64,000 bases of DNA from Aureimonas sp. OT7 (GTDB lineage Bacteria > Pseudomonadota > Alphaproteobacteria > Rhizobiales > Rhizobiaceae), in NCBI RefSeq assembly GCF_014844055.1, contig NZ_CP062167.1, positions 3,013,501-3,077,500 on the forward strand, given 5' to 3'. Made by a program: the position numbers and the translations under genes. This document shows, piece after piece, positions 8,726 to 17,082 of this stretch. Each line of letters begins with the position of its first letter. The stretch's first letter is position 1. The notes beneath the pieces are model-generated. The model saw only the letters and a list, made by a program, of their open reading frames with translations, was not told the origin of the DNA and made no database searches.

Positions 8726-9490
8726 TCAGATCCTGAAATGCCGCAACTGCCGCCCACCATCCTTCAGGTGAAGATAGGCACCGTCGAATTGCGCCATGGC
8801 CCGCAGCTTGGGCCAGTCCGCGATGACCGCCTCCTTGTTGTGGAACAGGACGATATTCTGCGATTTCAGGTCCTGGAGCACACGGTTCACGTGCACGACC
8901 GACAGGCCCACGGCATCGCTGAGGTCTGATTGGGTGAGCGGAAAGGGAATGCGTCCCGCCTCTGCCAGGCCGACATTTTCCAGCCTTACTGCGAGTTCAC
9001 ACAGAAGATGGCATATGCGGCGCGGCCCCGGCCTGCGGCCGACATTGACGATCCATTCCCGGAACATCGACCCGTCGATCAGCGTGTCCCGCCACAACAG
9101 GTTGGCAAGGTGGGGATGCCGTCGCACCCACTGGCGGAATATCGAATGGGGCACGAGCCCGAGCTGGCAGGGTGTCGCCGCTGCAAGGCTGTGATCCATC
9201 ACATCGACATGGAGGCTGTAGAAATCCGGAAAGTCGCCGGGGGTGTGGAAGGACATGATCTGTCGCTTGCCGTCGACGAGAATCTTGTACCGGCAGGCGA
9301 GGCCCGCGATAATGACGCAGCAGTGGCGAGGGCTGGAGCCTTCTTCGGCGATGAGATGACCGGCCCCGACATTCATGACGGTCATTTCCAGCGAGGCAAT
9401 CGCCGCCTCGTCCTCCGGCAGGAGATTGCCGATCCCGGACAGCTTCCGCGCCAGCATCTGGGCACCCGACGGTTGGTAAAGCATATGCAT
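8726..9490 (-). CDS. Crp/Fnr family transcriptional regulator
   Basis: 254 residues: an N-terminal cyclic-nucleotide-binding-type beta barrel (about 15-130, including GAGHLIAEEGSSPRHCCVI) and a C-terminal winged helix. The recognition region is PLTQSDLSDAVGLSVVHVNR at about 190-209. The N-terminal cysteine cluster of oxygen-sensing FNR is absent, and the phosphate-binding cassette of cAMP-binding Crp is not clear, so the signal is unknown. The gene is convergent to ilvD and followed upstream by a 188-bp gap that must hold its promoter. It lies near the formate dehydrogenase operon, on the same strand but separated by a lipoprotein gene. GAGAGGA precedes the chosen start; an ATG two codons later is possible. 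Confidence 0.85.
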   Translation of the reverse strand: MHMLYQPSGAQMLARKLSGIGNLLPEDEAAIASLEMTVMNVGAGHLIAEEGSSPRHCCVIIAGLACRYKILVDGKRQIMSFHTPGDFPDFYSLHVDVMDHSLAAATPCQLGLVPHSIFRQWVRRHPHLANLLWRDTLIDGSMFREWIVNVGRRPGPRRICHLLCELAVRLENVGLAEAGRIPFPLTQSDLSDAVGLSVVHVNRVLQDLKSQNIVLFHNKEAVIADWPKLRAMAQFDGAYLHLKDGGRQLRHFRI

Positions 9491-9678
9491 CCAGTCCTCT
9501 CCGCATGCGACACGAAGCCCCGGAAATTACGTACCGTTACCGTGGCGACCTCGTCATGTGGCCCCTTCGATGAATATTACATCCCTTGAAGACCGGAACC
9601 AGAAGCTTAAGGCCGCGACCAACATACCGCTTTTTGCGCCGTTAAGGATACGCCTTTTGACGGAGCGCATCATATATC

Positions 9679-9936
9679 CTAGCGAATATACACCGGCCGG
9701 TAGATCACGATCGGCTCATTCATATCCCGCAGCATCTGGCGTCTGTCTGCCTGCCTCGAGAGGTCGATGCGCTGCAGGCATGCCGCGTAGGCGTCGGTGC
9801 CGCGCCGGAACCCGTAATCGGAGCATTGTGCCTCGTCGGCGGCGCGCAGCTCTTCGGGGGTCAGAGTCCGGCAGCCCGCCGGAACCGCCGAGAGGAGCAG
9901 AAGCGGCACAAGAACGGCTTTGAAGGGAATGGGCAT
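9679..9936 (-). CDS. Small hypothetical lipoprotein
   Basis: 85 residues from MPIPFKAVLVPLLLLSAVPA, with a lipobox-like VPAG-C at about residue 22. The mature protein would be a lipid-anchored peptide of roughly 64 residues with a Cys pair (QCSDYGF and YAACLQR) spaced as in several small alphaproteobacterial lipoproteins. The end reads IVIYRPVYIR. Its start lies 75 bp after the stop of fdsD on the same strand, so it may be read through from the formate dehydrogenase operon. A longer upstream in-frame start exists but would hide the signal peptide. Function unknown. Confidence 0.6.
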   Translation of the reverse strand: MPIPFKAVLVPLLLLSAVPAGCRTLTPEELRAADEAQCSDYGFRRGTDAYAACLQRIDLSRQADRRQMLRDMNEPIVIYRPVYIR

Positions 9937-10011
9937 GGCTGTCGGTCGTCCTCCGCAAGACGTTCCGACACTGCACCCGCTGCCGGCCGGCGGCAAGCCC
10001 GCCGCAACGGA

Positions 10012-10317
10012 TCAGCCCGCGTCGCTGCCGCGCTCCGTCCCCACCGAAACGCCGCCGGCATCCTCCAGCGCGCGCGAAAGCTCCGGCGCGGCCCGCCTCC
10101 GCAGGATGGCAAGCGCCGCAACGGCCAGCGGAAGCAGCCCCTCGCCGCCAGCATCGGCGTGGCGCTGGATGTCGTCCCGCATGCGCGGCGTCCAGAACGC
10201 GGCCAGATGGTCGGCCATTCCGAGCGCGCCCGGCTCGTGGCCCTGGCTTTCGAAGAAGCGCGCGATCTGGTTGGCCATGCGGACCAGCGTATCCAGCGTA
10301 TCGGCGCGCCCGCTCAT
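10012..10317 (-). CDS. fdsD: Formate dehydrogenase subunit delta FdsD
   Basis: 101 residues. The opening MSGRADTLDTLVRMANQIARFF and the block ESQGHEP-x-MADHLAAFWTPRM-RDDI match the FdsD family of soluble NAD-dependent formate dehydrogenases. The subunit is small, has no cofactor motif and is needed for assembly or stability of the complex. Its ATG overlaps the fdsA stop by 4 bp, so translation is coupled. The usual intervening chaperone gene fdsC is absent. Confidence 0.85.
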   Translation of the reverse strand: MSGRADTLDTLVRMANQIARFFESQGHEPGALGMADHLAAFWTPRMRDDIQRHADAGGEGLLPLAVAALAILRRRAAPELSRALEDAGGVSVGTERGSDAG

Positions 10318-13190
10318 TCCGCAGGCTCCGCCGGCACGATCCTGCGGCTGCGGTTCGCAAGGGCCTCGTACCGCTCCTGCCAGTCGCTGGGGCCGTTGGA
10401 CAGCGACACCTGAACCGCCGTCACCTTGTATTCGGGGCAGTTGGTGGCCCAGTCGGAATAGTCCGTCGTCACCACATTGGCCTGTGTGAGCGGATGGTGG
10501 AACGTCGTGTAGACGACGCCCGGCGCGACCCTGTCGGTGATGCGCGCGCGCAGGGCCGTTTCCCCTGCCCGGCTGGCGACACGCACGAAATCGCGGTCCT
10601 TGATGCCGCGCTCCTCCGCATCGTGCGGGTGGATCTCGAGCAGGTCCTCTTCGTGCCAGCGGACATTCTCGGTGCGTCGCGTCTGCGCGCCGACATTATA
10701 CTGGCTGAGGGTGCGCCCGGTGGTCAGCAATAGCGGATAGCGGGGGCCGGTCCGCTCGTCCGTGGGCACGTATTCCGTCAGCACGAACAGGCCCTTGCCG
10801 CGTACGAAGCCATCCATGTGCATGGTCGGCGTGCCGTCCGGGGCCGCCTCGTTGACCGGCCATTGCAGGGAGCCGGCCTGATCCAGCCGGTCGTATGTCA
10901 CGCCGCGGAACGTCGGCGTGAGGGCGGCGATCTCGTCCATGATTTCCGATGGATGGTCGTAGGACATATGATAGCCCAGCGCATTGGACAGCATCTGGGT
11001 GATCTCCCAGTCGGCGTACCCGTTGCGCGGGGCCATGACGCGGCGCACACGTTGTATGCGCCGCTCCGCATTGGTGAATGTGCCGTCCTTCTCCAGGAAG
11101 GTCGACCCGGGCAGGAAGACATGCGCGTGGACGGCCGTCTCGTTGAGAAACAGGTCCTGCACGACGACGCATTCCATCGCATCGAGCCCGGCTGCGACAT
11201 GGCGGGTATTGGGGTCGGACTGGAGGATGTCCTCGCCCTGGATGTAGATTCCCTTGAAGCGGCCGGCGACGGCTTCGTCGAGCATGTTGGGAATGCGCAG
11301 GCCCGGCTCCCCGTCGAGGCGTACGCCCCACGCCTCTTCGAACAGGCCGCGTGCAGCGCCGTCCGACACATGCCGGTAGCCCGAAAGCTCGTGCGGGAAG
11401 GAGCCCATGTCGCAGGCCCCCTGCACATTGTTCTGGCCGCGCAACGGATTGACGCCGCTGCCTGGCTTGCCGACGTTGCCGGTGGCCATCGCGAGATTGG
11501 CGATGGCCATCACCGTAGTCGAACCCTGGCTGTGCTCGGTCACGCCGAGTCCGTAGTAGATGGCGGCATTGCCGCCCGTTGCGTACAGGCGCGCCGCCTG
11601 GCGCACGTCGGCCGCCGGCACGCCGGTACGGCCTTCCACGGCTTCGGGGGAATGGCGATCCTGCGCAACGAAGGCCGCCCACTCGGCGAAGGCATCCAGG
11701 TCGCAGCGATTGCGGATATAATCCTCGTCGACAAGGCCCTCAGTCACGATCACATGGGCCATCGCCGTCAGCATCGCGACGTTGGTGCCGGGGCGCAGCG
11801 GCAGGTGGAAAGCGGCCTCCACATGCGGTGTCCGCACAAGATCGATGCGGCGTGGATCCACAACGATCAGCTTGCCGCCCTGCCGCAGCCGGCGCTTCAT
11901 GCGGGAGCCGAAGACGGGGTGGCCGTCGGTCGGGTTGGCGCCGATCACCATGATGACGTCGGCATGGTCGACGGAATCGAAATCCTGGGTGCCGGCGGAC
12001 GTGCCGAAGGTCGTCTTCAGGCCGTAGCCGGTGGGAGAGTGGCAGACGCGCGCGCACGTATCGACATTGTTGTTGCCGAACCCTGCGCGCACCAGCTTCT
12101 GCACCAGGAACGTCTCCTCGTTGGTGCAGCGCGACGAGGTGATGCCGCCGACGCTTCCCGCCCCGTGCGTCGCCTGGATGCGCCGGAATTCGGAAGCGGC
12201 ATAGGCGATCGCCTCATCCCAGCTCACCTCCCGCCACGGATCGGCCGTCGAGGCGCGGATCATCGGCGTGGTGATCCGCTCCCGGTGGTTGGCGTAGCCC
12301 CAGGCGAAGCGTCCCTTGACGCAGGAATGACCGTGATTGGCCTTGCCGTCCTTCCACGGCACCATGCGGACCAGCTCTTCGCCGCGCATTTCGGCCTTGA
12401 AGGTGCAACCGACCCCACAATAGGCGCAGGTCGTGATCGCCGAATGCTCGGGTTGGCCGATCTCGATGACCTTGCGCTCGGTCAGCGTGGCGGTCGGGCA
12501 GGCCTGTACGCAGGCGCCGCACGAAACGCATTCCGACGAGAAGAAATCCTGCGACTGGCTCGGCGATACCCGGCTGTCGAAGCCGCGCCCGGCTATGGTG
12601 AGCGCGAATGTGCCCTGCACTTCCTCGCAGGCGCGCACGCAGCGCGAACATACGATGCACTTGGACGGATCGTAGGTGAAATAGGGGTTGGATTCGTCCT
12701 TGGGCATATAGGCGAAATTATCCGCCTCGCCGTTACGCGCCTTGACATGGTTGGCGCCGTCATACCCGTATCGAACCTCGCGCAGACCGACGGCCCCGGC
12801 CATGTCCTGCAGCTCGCAATCGCCGTTGGCCGCGCATGTCAGGCAGTCCAGCGGGTGATCCGAGATATAGAGCTCCATCACCCCCTTGCGCAGCGTCTTC
12901 AGGCGCTCGGTCTGGGTGCGCACGACCATGCCTTCGGCAACCGGCGTCGTGCAGGAGGCCGGCGTGCCCATCCGGCCATCCACCTCCACCAGGCACAGCC
13001 GGCACGAGCCGAATGGCTCGAGACTGTCGGTCGCGCACAGTTTCGGGATGGCGGTCCCCATCTCGGAGGCCGCCCGCATGATCGAGGTTCCTGCGGCCGC
13101 CGTCACGCGGACGCCGTCGATCGTCAGGGAAACGGTCTGGCCCGATGCGCTGGGCGGAGTGCCGAAATCCTTTTCGCGGATCAGGGACAT
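10314..13190 (-). CDS. fdsA: NAD-dependent formate dehydrogenase catalytic subunit FdsA (Mo-bis-PGD)
   Basis: 958 residues. It oxidises formate to CO2 in the cytoplasm and passes electrons down an iron-sulfur wire to FdsB. Domains in order: a 2Fe-2S ferredoxin-like segment (Cys52, 63, 66, 80), a His/Cys iron-sulfur site (DHPLDCLTCAANGDC, 111-125), two 4Fe-4S motifs (CIVCSRCVRAC at 178-188 and CVSCGACVQACP at 221-232), the catalytic-domain cluster CAYCGVGC (255-262), then the molybdopterin domains. The metal ligand is Cys383 in RVCHSPTGYG, followed by the conserved His384; it is a cysteine, not selenocysteine. It begins 19 bp after fdsB. All redox ligands are present. Confidence 0.95.
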   Translation of the reverse strand: MSLIREKDFGTPPSASGQTVSLTIDGVRVTAAAGTSIMRAASEMGTAIPKLCATDSLEPFGSCRLCLVEVDGRMGTPASCTTPVAEGMVVRTQTERLKTLRKGVMELYISDHPLDCLTCAANGDCELQDMAGAVGLREVRYGYDGANHVKARNGEADNFAYMPKDESNPYFTYDPSKCIVCSRCVRACEEVQGTFALTIAGRGFDSRVSPSQSQDFFSSECVSCGACVQACPTATLTERKVIEIGQPEHSAITTCAYCGVGCTFKAEMRGEELVRMVPWKDGKANHGHSCVKGRFAWGYANHRERITTPMIRASTADPWREVSWDEAIAYAASEFRRIQATHGAGSVGGITSSRCTNEETFLVQKLVRAGFGNNNVDTCARVCHSPTGYGLKTTFGTSAGTQDFDSVDHADVIMVIGANPTDGHPVFGSRMKRRLRQGGKLIVVDPRRIDLVRTPHVEAAFHLPLRPGTNVAMLTAMAHVIVTEGLVDEDYIRNRCDLDAFAEWAAFVAQDRHSPEAVEGRTGVPAADVRQAARLYATGGNAAIYYGLGVTEHSQGSTTVMAIANLAMATGNVGKPGSGVNPLRGQNNVQGACDMGSFPHELSGYRHVSDGAARGLFEEAWGVRLDGEPGLRIPNMLDEAVAGRFKGIYIQGEDILQSDPNTRHVAAGLDAMECVVVQDLFLNETAVHAHVFLPGSTFLEKDGTFTNAERRIQRVRRVMAPRNGYADWEITQMLSNALGYHMSYDHPSEIMDEIAALTPTFRGVTYDRLDQAGSLQWPVNEAAPDGTPTMHMDGFVRGKGLFVLTEYVPTDERTGPRYPLLLTTGRTLSQYNVGAQTRRTENVRWHEEDLLEIHPHDAEERGIKDRDFVRVASRAGETALRARITDRVAPGVVYTTFHHPLTQANVVTTDYSDWATNCPEYKVTAVQVSLSNGPSDWQERYEALANRSRRIVPAEPAE

Positions 13191-13209
13191 AAGGTCGCCT
13201 CCTCTGCCG

Positions 13210-14793
13210 TCAACGGGCCGCTTCCAGCGATGCCGGCAAGGCCCGCAGGGTCAGGTCGAAATCTTCTGGAAAATGGGTCATCGCGCTGGACACCGGATAC
13301 GGCGTGAAGCCGCCGAGCGCGCAGAGCGAGCCGAATTTCATGGTCTGGCACAGGTCCGCCAGGAGGCCGAGATCGGCACCCACCGGCGCCAGCGTCTGCC
13401 GCGCGGCAAGGATGCGGTCCATTACCTCCTGCCCGCGCACCGCGCCGATGCGGCAGGGGGTGCATTTGCCGCAACTTTCCACCGCGCAGAATTCCAGCGC
13501 GAAGCGGGCCATCCGCGCCATGTCGACCGTATCGTCGAAAACGGTGATGCCACCATGCCCGATCAGCCCGTCCTTTGCGGCGAAGGCCTCGTAATCGAAG
13601 GGCGTATCGAACAGATGCGGCGGGAAGTATGCGCCCAGGGGTCCGCCCACCTGCACGGCGCGCACCGGCCGCCCGCTGGCCGTACCGCCGCCCACGCCAA
13701 GCACCAGTTCGCCGAGCGTTATGCCGAAGGGCACCTCGTAAAGGCCGCCATACCGGATATTGCCGGCAAGCTGCACCGGCATCGTCCCGCGCGAGCGGCC
13801 GACGCCCATGGCGTTGTAGCTTTCGGGCCCTTCGGCAAACAGCGCCGGCACGGTCGCCAGGCTCAGCACGTTATTGATGACGGTCGGCTTGCCGAACAGG
13901 CCCTGCAATGCCGGTAGCGGCGGCTTGGCCCGGACGATCCCCCGTTTGCCTTCCAGCGAGTTGAGCAGCGCCGTTTCCTCGCCGCAGACATAGGCCCCGG
14001 CCCCGACCCTGACTTCCATGTCGAAGGCGATGCCGAACCCGTGGATATCCGGGCCAAGCCAGCCGGCCCGGCGGCTTTGCACGATGGCGCGTTCCATCGC
14101 AGCGATGGCGTGGGGGTATTCGGAGCGGATGTAGATGTAGCCGTACCGGGCGCCCACGGTGGCGCCGCAGATCGCCATGCCCTCCACCATGCGGAAGGGG
14201 TCGCCCTCCATCAGCATCCTGTCGGCAAAGGTGCCGCTGTCGCCCTCGTCGGCGTTGCAGACGACGAATTTCTCGTCGCCATCGGCCTTGAAAACGGTTT
14301 CCCACTTGATGCCGGTCGGAAAACCGGCTCCGCCGCGACCGCGCAGGCCGGAAGCCTTCACCGTATCGACGCGCTGCTGCGGTGGCATCGCCAGCGCCGC
14401 CTTCAGCCCGGTCCAGCCGCCATGCGCCGCATAATCGGCTTCGGAACACGGATCGACGATCCCGCACAGGGCAAAGGTGCTGCGCACCTGCCCTTTCAGG
14501 AACGGGTGATCCTCCGGCCGACCAATGCACAAGGCGTGCTCCGCTCCATCGAAGACGCCGGCTTCCACGAGCCCCGCCACATCCTCCGGCGCGACCGGCC
14601 CATAACCGATGCGGCCGTTCGGCGTTTCCACCTCGATCAGCGGCTCCAGGAAATGCGCCCCGCGCGATCCGTTGCGGATCAGGACCACGTCGATACCCAG
14701 CCCATGGGCGGCCTCGACAAGGCGCCGGGCGATCTCGTCGGCGCCGACGCAGACGGCGGCGGCATCACCGGGCACGAACAGCTTGCGGCTCAT
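13210..14793 (-). CDS. fdsB: Formate dehydrogenase subunit beta FdsB (NADH-binding)
   Basis: 527 residues from MSRKLFVPGDAAAVC. This NuoF-like flavoprotein subunit takes electrons from FdsA and reduces NAD. The FMN-binding loop LRGRGGAGFPTGIKW is at about 150-164, the second nucleotide motif GAGAYVCGEETALLNSLEG is near 290, and the 4Fe-4S motif SCGKCTPCRIG is near 440. The first 100 residues form the thioredoxin-like part expected of Fds-type beta subunits. The start at 14793 overlaps the end of fdsG by 4 bp, consistent with coupling. A further in-frame region upstream reads inside fdsG and is not used. Confidence 0.95.
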   Translation of the reverse strand: MSRKLFVPGDAAAVCVGADEIARRLVEAAHGLGIDVVLIRNGSRGAHFLEPLIEVETPNGRIGYGPVAPEDVAGLVEAGVFDGAEHALCIGRPEDHPFLKGQVRSTFALCGIVDPCSEADYAAHGGWTGLKAALAMPPQQRVDTVKASGLRGRGGAGFPTGIKWETVFKADGDEKFVVCNADEGDSGTFADRMLMEGDPFRMVEGMAICGATVGARYGYIYIRSEYPHAIAAMERAIVQSRRAGWLGPDIHGFGIAFDMEVRVGAGAYVCGEETALLNSLEGKRGIVRAKPPLPALQGLFGKPTVINNVLSLATVPALFAEGPESYNAMGVGRSRGTMPVQLAGNIRYGGLYEVPFGITLGELVLGVGGGTASGRPVRAVQVGGPLGAYFPPHLFDTPFDYEAFAAKDGLIGHGGITVFDDTVDMARMARFALEFCAVESCGKCTPCRIGAVRGQEVMDRILAARQTLAPVGADLGLLADLCQTMKFGSLCALGGFTPYPVSSAMTHFPEDFDLTLRALPASLEAAR

Positions 14794-15275
14794 AGACCGG
14801 CCTCCACCAACAAGGTAGCCAGCCGCTCCGGCGTCAGCCGCGCGTGCACCTGTCCGTCCACCATGGCCGCCGGCGACAGCGAACACAGGCCGAGGCAGTA
14901 CACGGGCTCCAGCGTCACGGCGCCATCACCGCCGGTCGCGTGCATCGGTATGCCGAGTTGCCGCTCGGCGGCCTCGGCCAGGGCATCGGCCCCCCGAGAC
15001 TTGCAGGCTTCCGCGACGCAGAGCCGGACGACATGCCGGCCGGCGGGCCGGCGGCGGAAATCGTGATAGAAGGTGACCACACCATGCACTTCGGCCCGCG
15101 ACAGGTTGAGCGCATCGGCGATTGCCGGCACCATTGCATCGTCGACGAAACCGAATTCGCCGACTACATCGTGCAGTATGGGCAGCAGCGCACCCTTGCG
15201 ACCGGCATGGGCGGCGAGTATCTCCGCCAGCCTCCCGGCGTCGTAACCGCCGTTGCCACCTACCCTGTCCAGCAT
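14790..15275 (-). CDS. fdsG: Formate dehydrogenase subunit gamma FdsG (2Fe-2S, NuoE-like)
   Basis: 161 residues of the NuoE/24-kDa family. Four 2Fe-2S ligands are visible: Cys86 and Cys91 in RLCVAEACKSRG, and Cys127 and Cys131 in YCLGLCSLSPAA. It is the first gene of fdsGBAD and relays electrons near the FMN of FdsB. The upstream 87 bp separate it from the lysR gene and hold a clear LysR-type dyad. The ATG at 15275 follows a GGAGGA-type ribosome site. Confidence 0.93.
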   Translation of the reverse strand: MLDRVGGNGGYDAGRLAEILAAHAGRKGALLPILHDVVGEFGFVDDAMVPAIADALNLSRAEVHGVVTFYHDFRRRPAGRHVVRLCVAEACKSRGADALAEAAERQLGIPMHATGGDGAVTLEPVYCLGLCSLSPAAMVDGQVHARLTPERLATLLVEAGL

Positions 15276-15346
15276 TGCGCACTCCTCCTGCGGGACGGAA
15301 GAGTCGATCCAAATTTAGAACCAGTCAAATAGTCGCCATCACTGGT

Positions 15347-15365
15347 TGATAGACGATGTCTATCA
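15347..15365. promoter_or_regulatory. LysR-type T-N11-A dyad ahead of fdsG
   Basis: TGATAGAC-GAT-GTCTATCA: 8-bp perfect arms with a 3-bp centre. It contains a T-N11-A core from 15350 to 15362, the classic LysR-family box. It overlaps the stop codon of the lysR gene (15363-15365) and lies about 70 bp before the fdsG start. A second, looser pair CCAGT (15321-15325) and ACTGG (15341-15345) sits between it and fdsG and could be the activation half-site. Binding by the adjacent LysR protein is inference. Confidence 0.55.
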
Positions 15366-16283
15366 GGACGGCCCGAGCATGTCGGCCAGGGCCTGGCGCA
15401 GGTGGGCCGACCTTCCGCATGACAGCGCGATCCGCGCCATCACCGAGCTTGGATGGCGGTTGGGCACGACCAGGCCGACGGGCTGCGGCCGCGCCGGCGG
15501 ATCGAGCGGCATCGTGGCGATGGCGGGATCGCACGCAATCGTCCGTGCGTAGGTCTGCGGCAGGATGCAGGAGAACTCTCCAACCCGCACCATCGACAGG
15601 AGGGCGGCATAGGAATTGGCCATGGCCGCCGGCCGGACGTCGAGGCCGATGCCGGCCAGATGGGCGTCGAGGATACGGCGGTTCTGCATGTCGGGCGCCA
15701 GAAGACACAGGGGCGTCGCGACCGCCTCCGCCCAGCCGATCGCGGCGCGCCCGGCCAACGCCCCCCCGGCCGGCGTCGCGAAGATATAGGTCTCGCGGTA
15801 TAGCGTGGCCGATATCACGTCGGGCAGCGGCTCGTTGTCGAGATAGGTCATGCCGACGTCGATCTCGTAGCCGGCGAGCGCACGGTCGATCTCGCGGGAG
15901 GTCAATGCGTGAATCTGCACCGCAACCGCCGAATGCAGGCTGCGCAAGGCCGCGACGAAGGCTCCGCAGACCGGCATGGCCGCCGGGATGATGCCGAGCC
16001 TCATCAGCCCCGTCACATCGCCGCCGGGCGGCGTCTCCGTCGCATCGCGCAGGCCCGAAACGTCGGCCAGGAGCTGTTGCGCCCATGGCAGCGCGGCCTC
16101 GCCCTCCGTCGTCAGGCCGGCAAAACGCCGGTCTCTCAACACAAGGCGCACACCGAGTTCGTCTTCGAGGGCGCCGATCCCGGCGGACAAGGTGGGCTGG
16201 GTCACGCCGCAGGCAGCCGCCGCCCGGCCGAAATGCCGCTCGCGCGCCAGCGCGACGAAATATTCGATAGTCCGGATCTGCAT
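15363..16283 (-). CDS. LysR family transcriptional regulator, probable formate dehydrogenase regulator
   Basis: 306 residues from [20 protein letters not shown]. The winged helix at 1-60 includes [20 protein letters not shown], and a type-2 periplasmic-binding-fold sensor domain follows from about 85. It lies directly upstream of fdsG on the same strand. In Cupriavidus a LysR protein, FdsR, controls fdsGBACD but is divergent; here the arrangement is tandem. The ATG at 16283 fits the family's N-terminus; one 7 codons upstream is less likely. The inducing ligand cannot be read from the sequence. Confidence 0.88.
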   Translation of the reverse strand: MQIRTIEYFVALARERHFGRAAAACGVTQPTLSAGIGALEDELGVRLVLRDRRFAGLTTEGEAALPWAQQLLADVSGLRDATETPPGGDVTGLMRLGIIPAAMPVCGAFVAALRSLHSAVAVQIHALTSREIDRALAGYEIDVGMTYLDNEPLPDVISATLYRETYIFATPAGGALAGRAAIGWAEAVATPLCLLAPDMQNRRILDAHLAGIGLDVRPAAMANSYAALLSMVRVGEFSCILPQTYARTIACDPAIATMPLDPPARPQPVGLVVPNRHPSSVMARIALSCGRSAHLRQALADMLGPS

Positions 16284-16405
16284 GCGCCCTCCCGCCGAGC
16301 GCATATGGCACGAAGCGTGGAAGCACCGTCAACAGGCATGGGCGTTTCACAAGCGCCGCGCGGTATTACGTTTGGGCGGACGGAATACGCCAGAGGACGA
16401 CGAGG

Positions 16406-17023
16406 ATGACACAGACAGGACCGGACAGCTTCATCCACCGATACAGCCCGGGGCAGGACGAAGCCCGCCGCCCCTTGCTGCTGCTGCACGGCACAGGCGG
16501 AAACGAGGAAGACCTTATCGATCTCGGCCAGACGGTATCGCCCGGCTCGGCCCTGTTGTCTCCACGCGGCAAGGTTAATGAAAATGGCATGCCGCGCTTT
16601 TTCCGCCGACTGGCCGAAGGCGTCTTCGACGAGGAGGACGTGAAGTTTCGCGCCAACGAACTGGCCGACTTCGTGGCGGAGTCGCGCCTGGCCTACGGGC
16701 TGGATACGCCGATCGCCTTCGGCTTTTCCAACGGCGCCAACATAGCGTCGGCGCTTCTGCTGCTGCGTCCGGAGGCGCTTGCCGGGGCGGTGCTGCTGCG
16801 GGCCATGGTGCCTTTGCAAAAGATGCCCTCGCCGGATCTTTCGAGCAAGCGGATCCTGATGCTGTCGGGCGCCATGGACCCGATCGTCCCGGCCGCCAAC
16901 GCGGCGATGCTGGCGGAGCACCTCAAGGCTTGCGGAGCCGATGTCACCTACCGAAACCTCCCGGCCTCGCACGGGCTGACGCAGGCGGACCTTCGCCATT
17001 CGGCGGAGTTCCTCGCCCTTTGA
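16406..17023 (+). CDS. Alpha/beta hydrolase, phospholipase/carboxylesterase family
   Basis: 205 residues with the alpha/beta-hydrolase core: LLLLHGTGGNEEDL (oxyanion loop, about 24-37), nucleophile Ser in AFGFSNGAN, Asp in LSGAMDPIVPA and His in LPASHGLTQADL. It resembles small carboxylesterases of the YpfH/phospholipase type that act on short acyl esters in the cytoplasm; the true substrate is unknown. It is divergent from lysR with a 122-bp gap, and is followed 59 bp downstream by the NAD kinase coding region on the same strand. Confidence 0.8.
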   Translation: MTQTGPDSFIHRYSPGQDEARRPLLLLHGTGGNEEDLIDLGQTVSPGSALLSPRGKVNENGMPRFFRRLAEGVFDEEDVKFRANELADFVAESRLAYGLDTPIAFGFSNGANIASALLLLRPEALAGAVLLRAMVPLQKMPSPDLSSKRILMLSGAMDPIVPAANAAMLAEHLKACGADVTYRNLPASHGLTQADLRHSAEFLAL

Positions 17024-17082
17024 CTTGAAGGCACGATAGCTTACGAAAGGGGCTGCGCAGATTCGAGCCGGGGGCAGGTCTC

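Noticed and set aside
6865..8760. A very long open frame antisense to ilvD
   Set aside because: Its His/Arg/Gln-rich product matches no protein pattern; it arises from codon bias of the high-GC ilvD gene read backwards.
8726..9490. FNR-type oxygen sensor
   Set aside because: The N-terminal cysteine cluster needed for a 4Fe-4S sensor is not present.
10818..13307. A frame of over 800 codons antisense to fdsA
   Set aside because: fdsA has every cofactor motif on the other strand; the antisense product is low-complexity and has no ribosome site.
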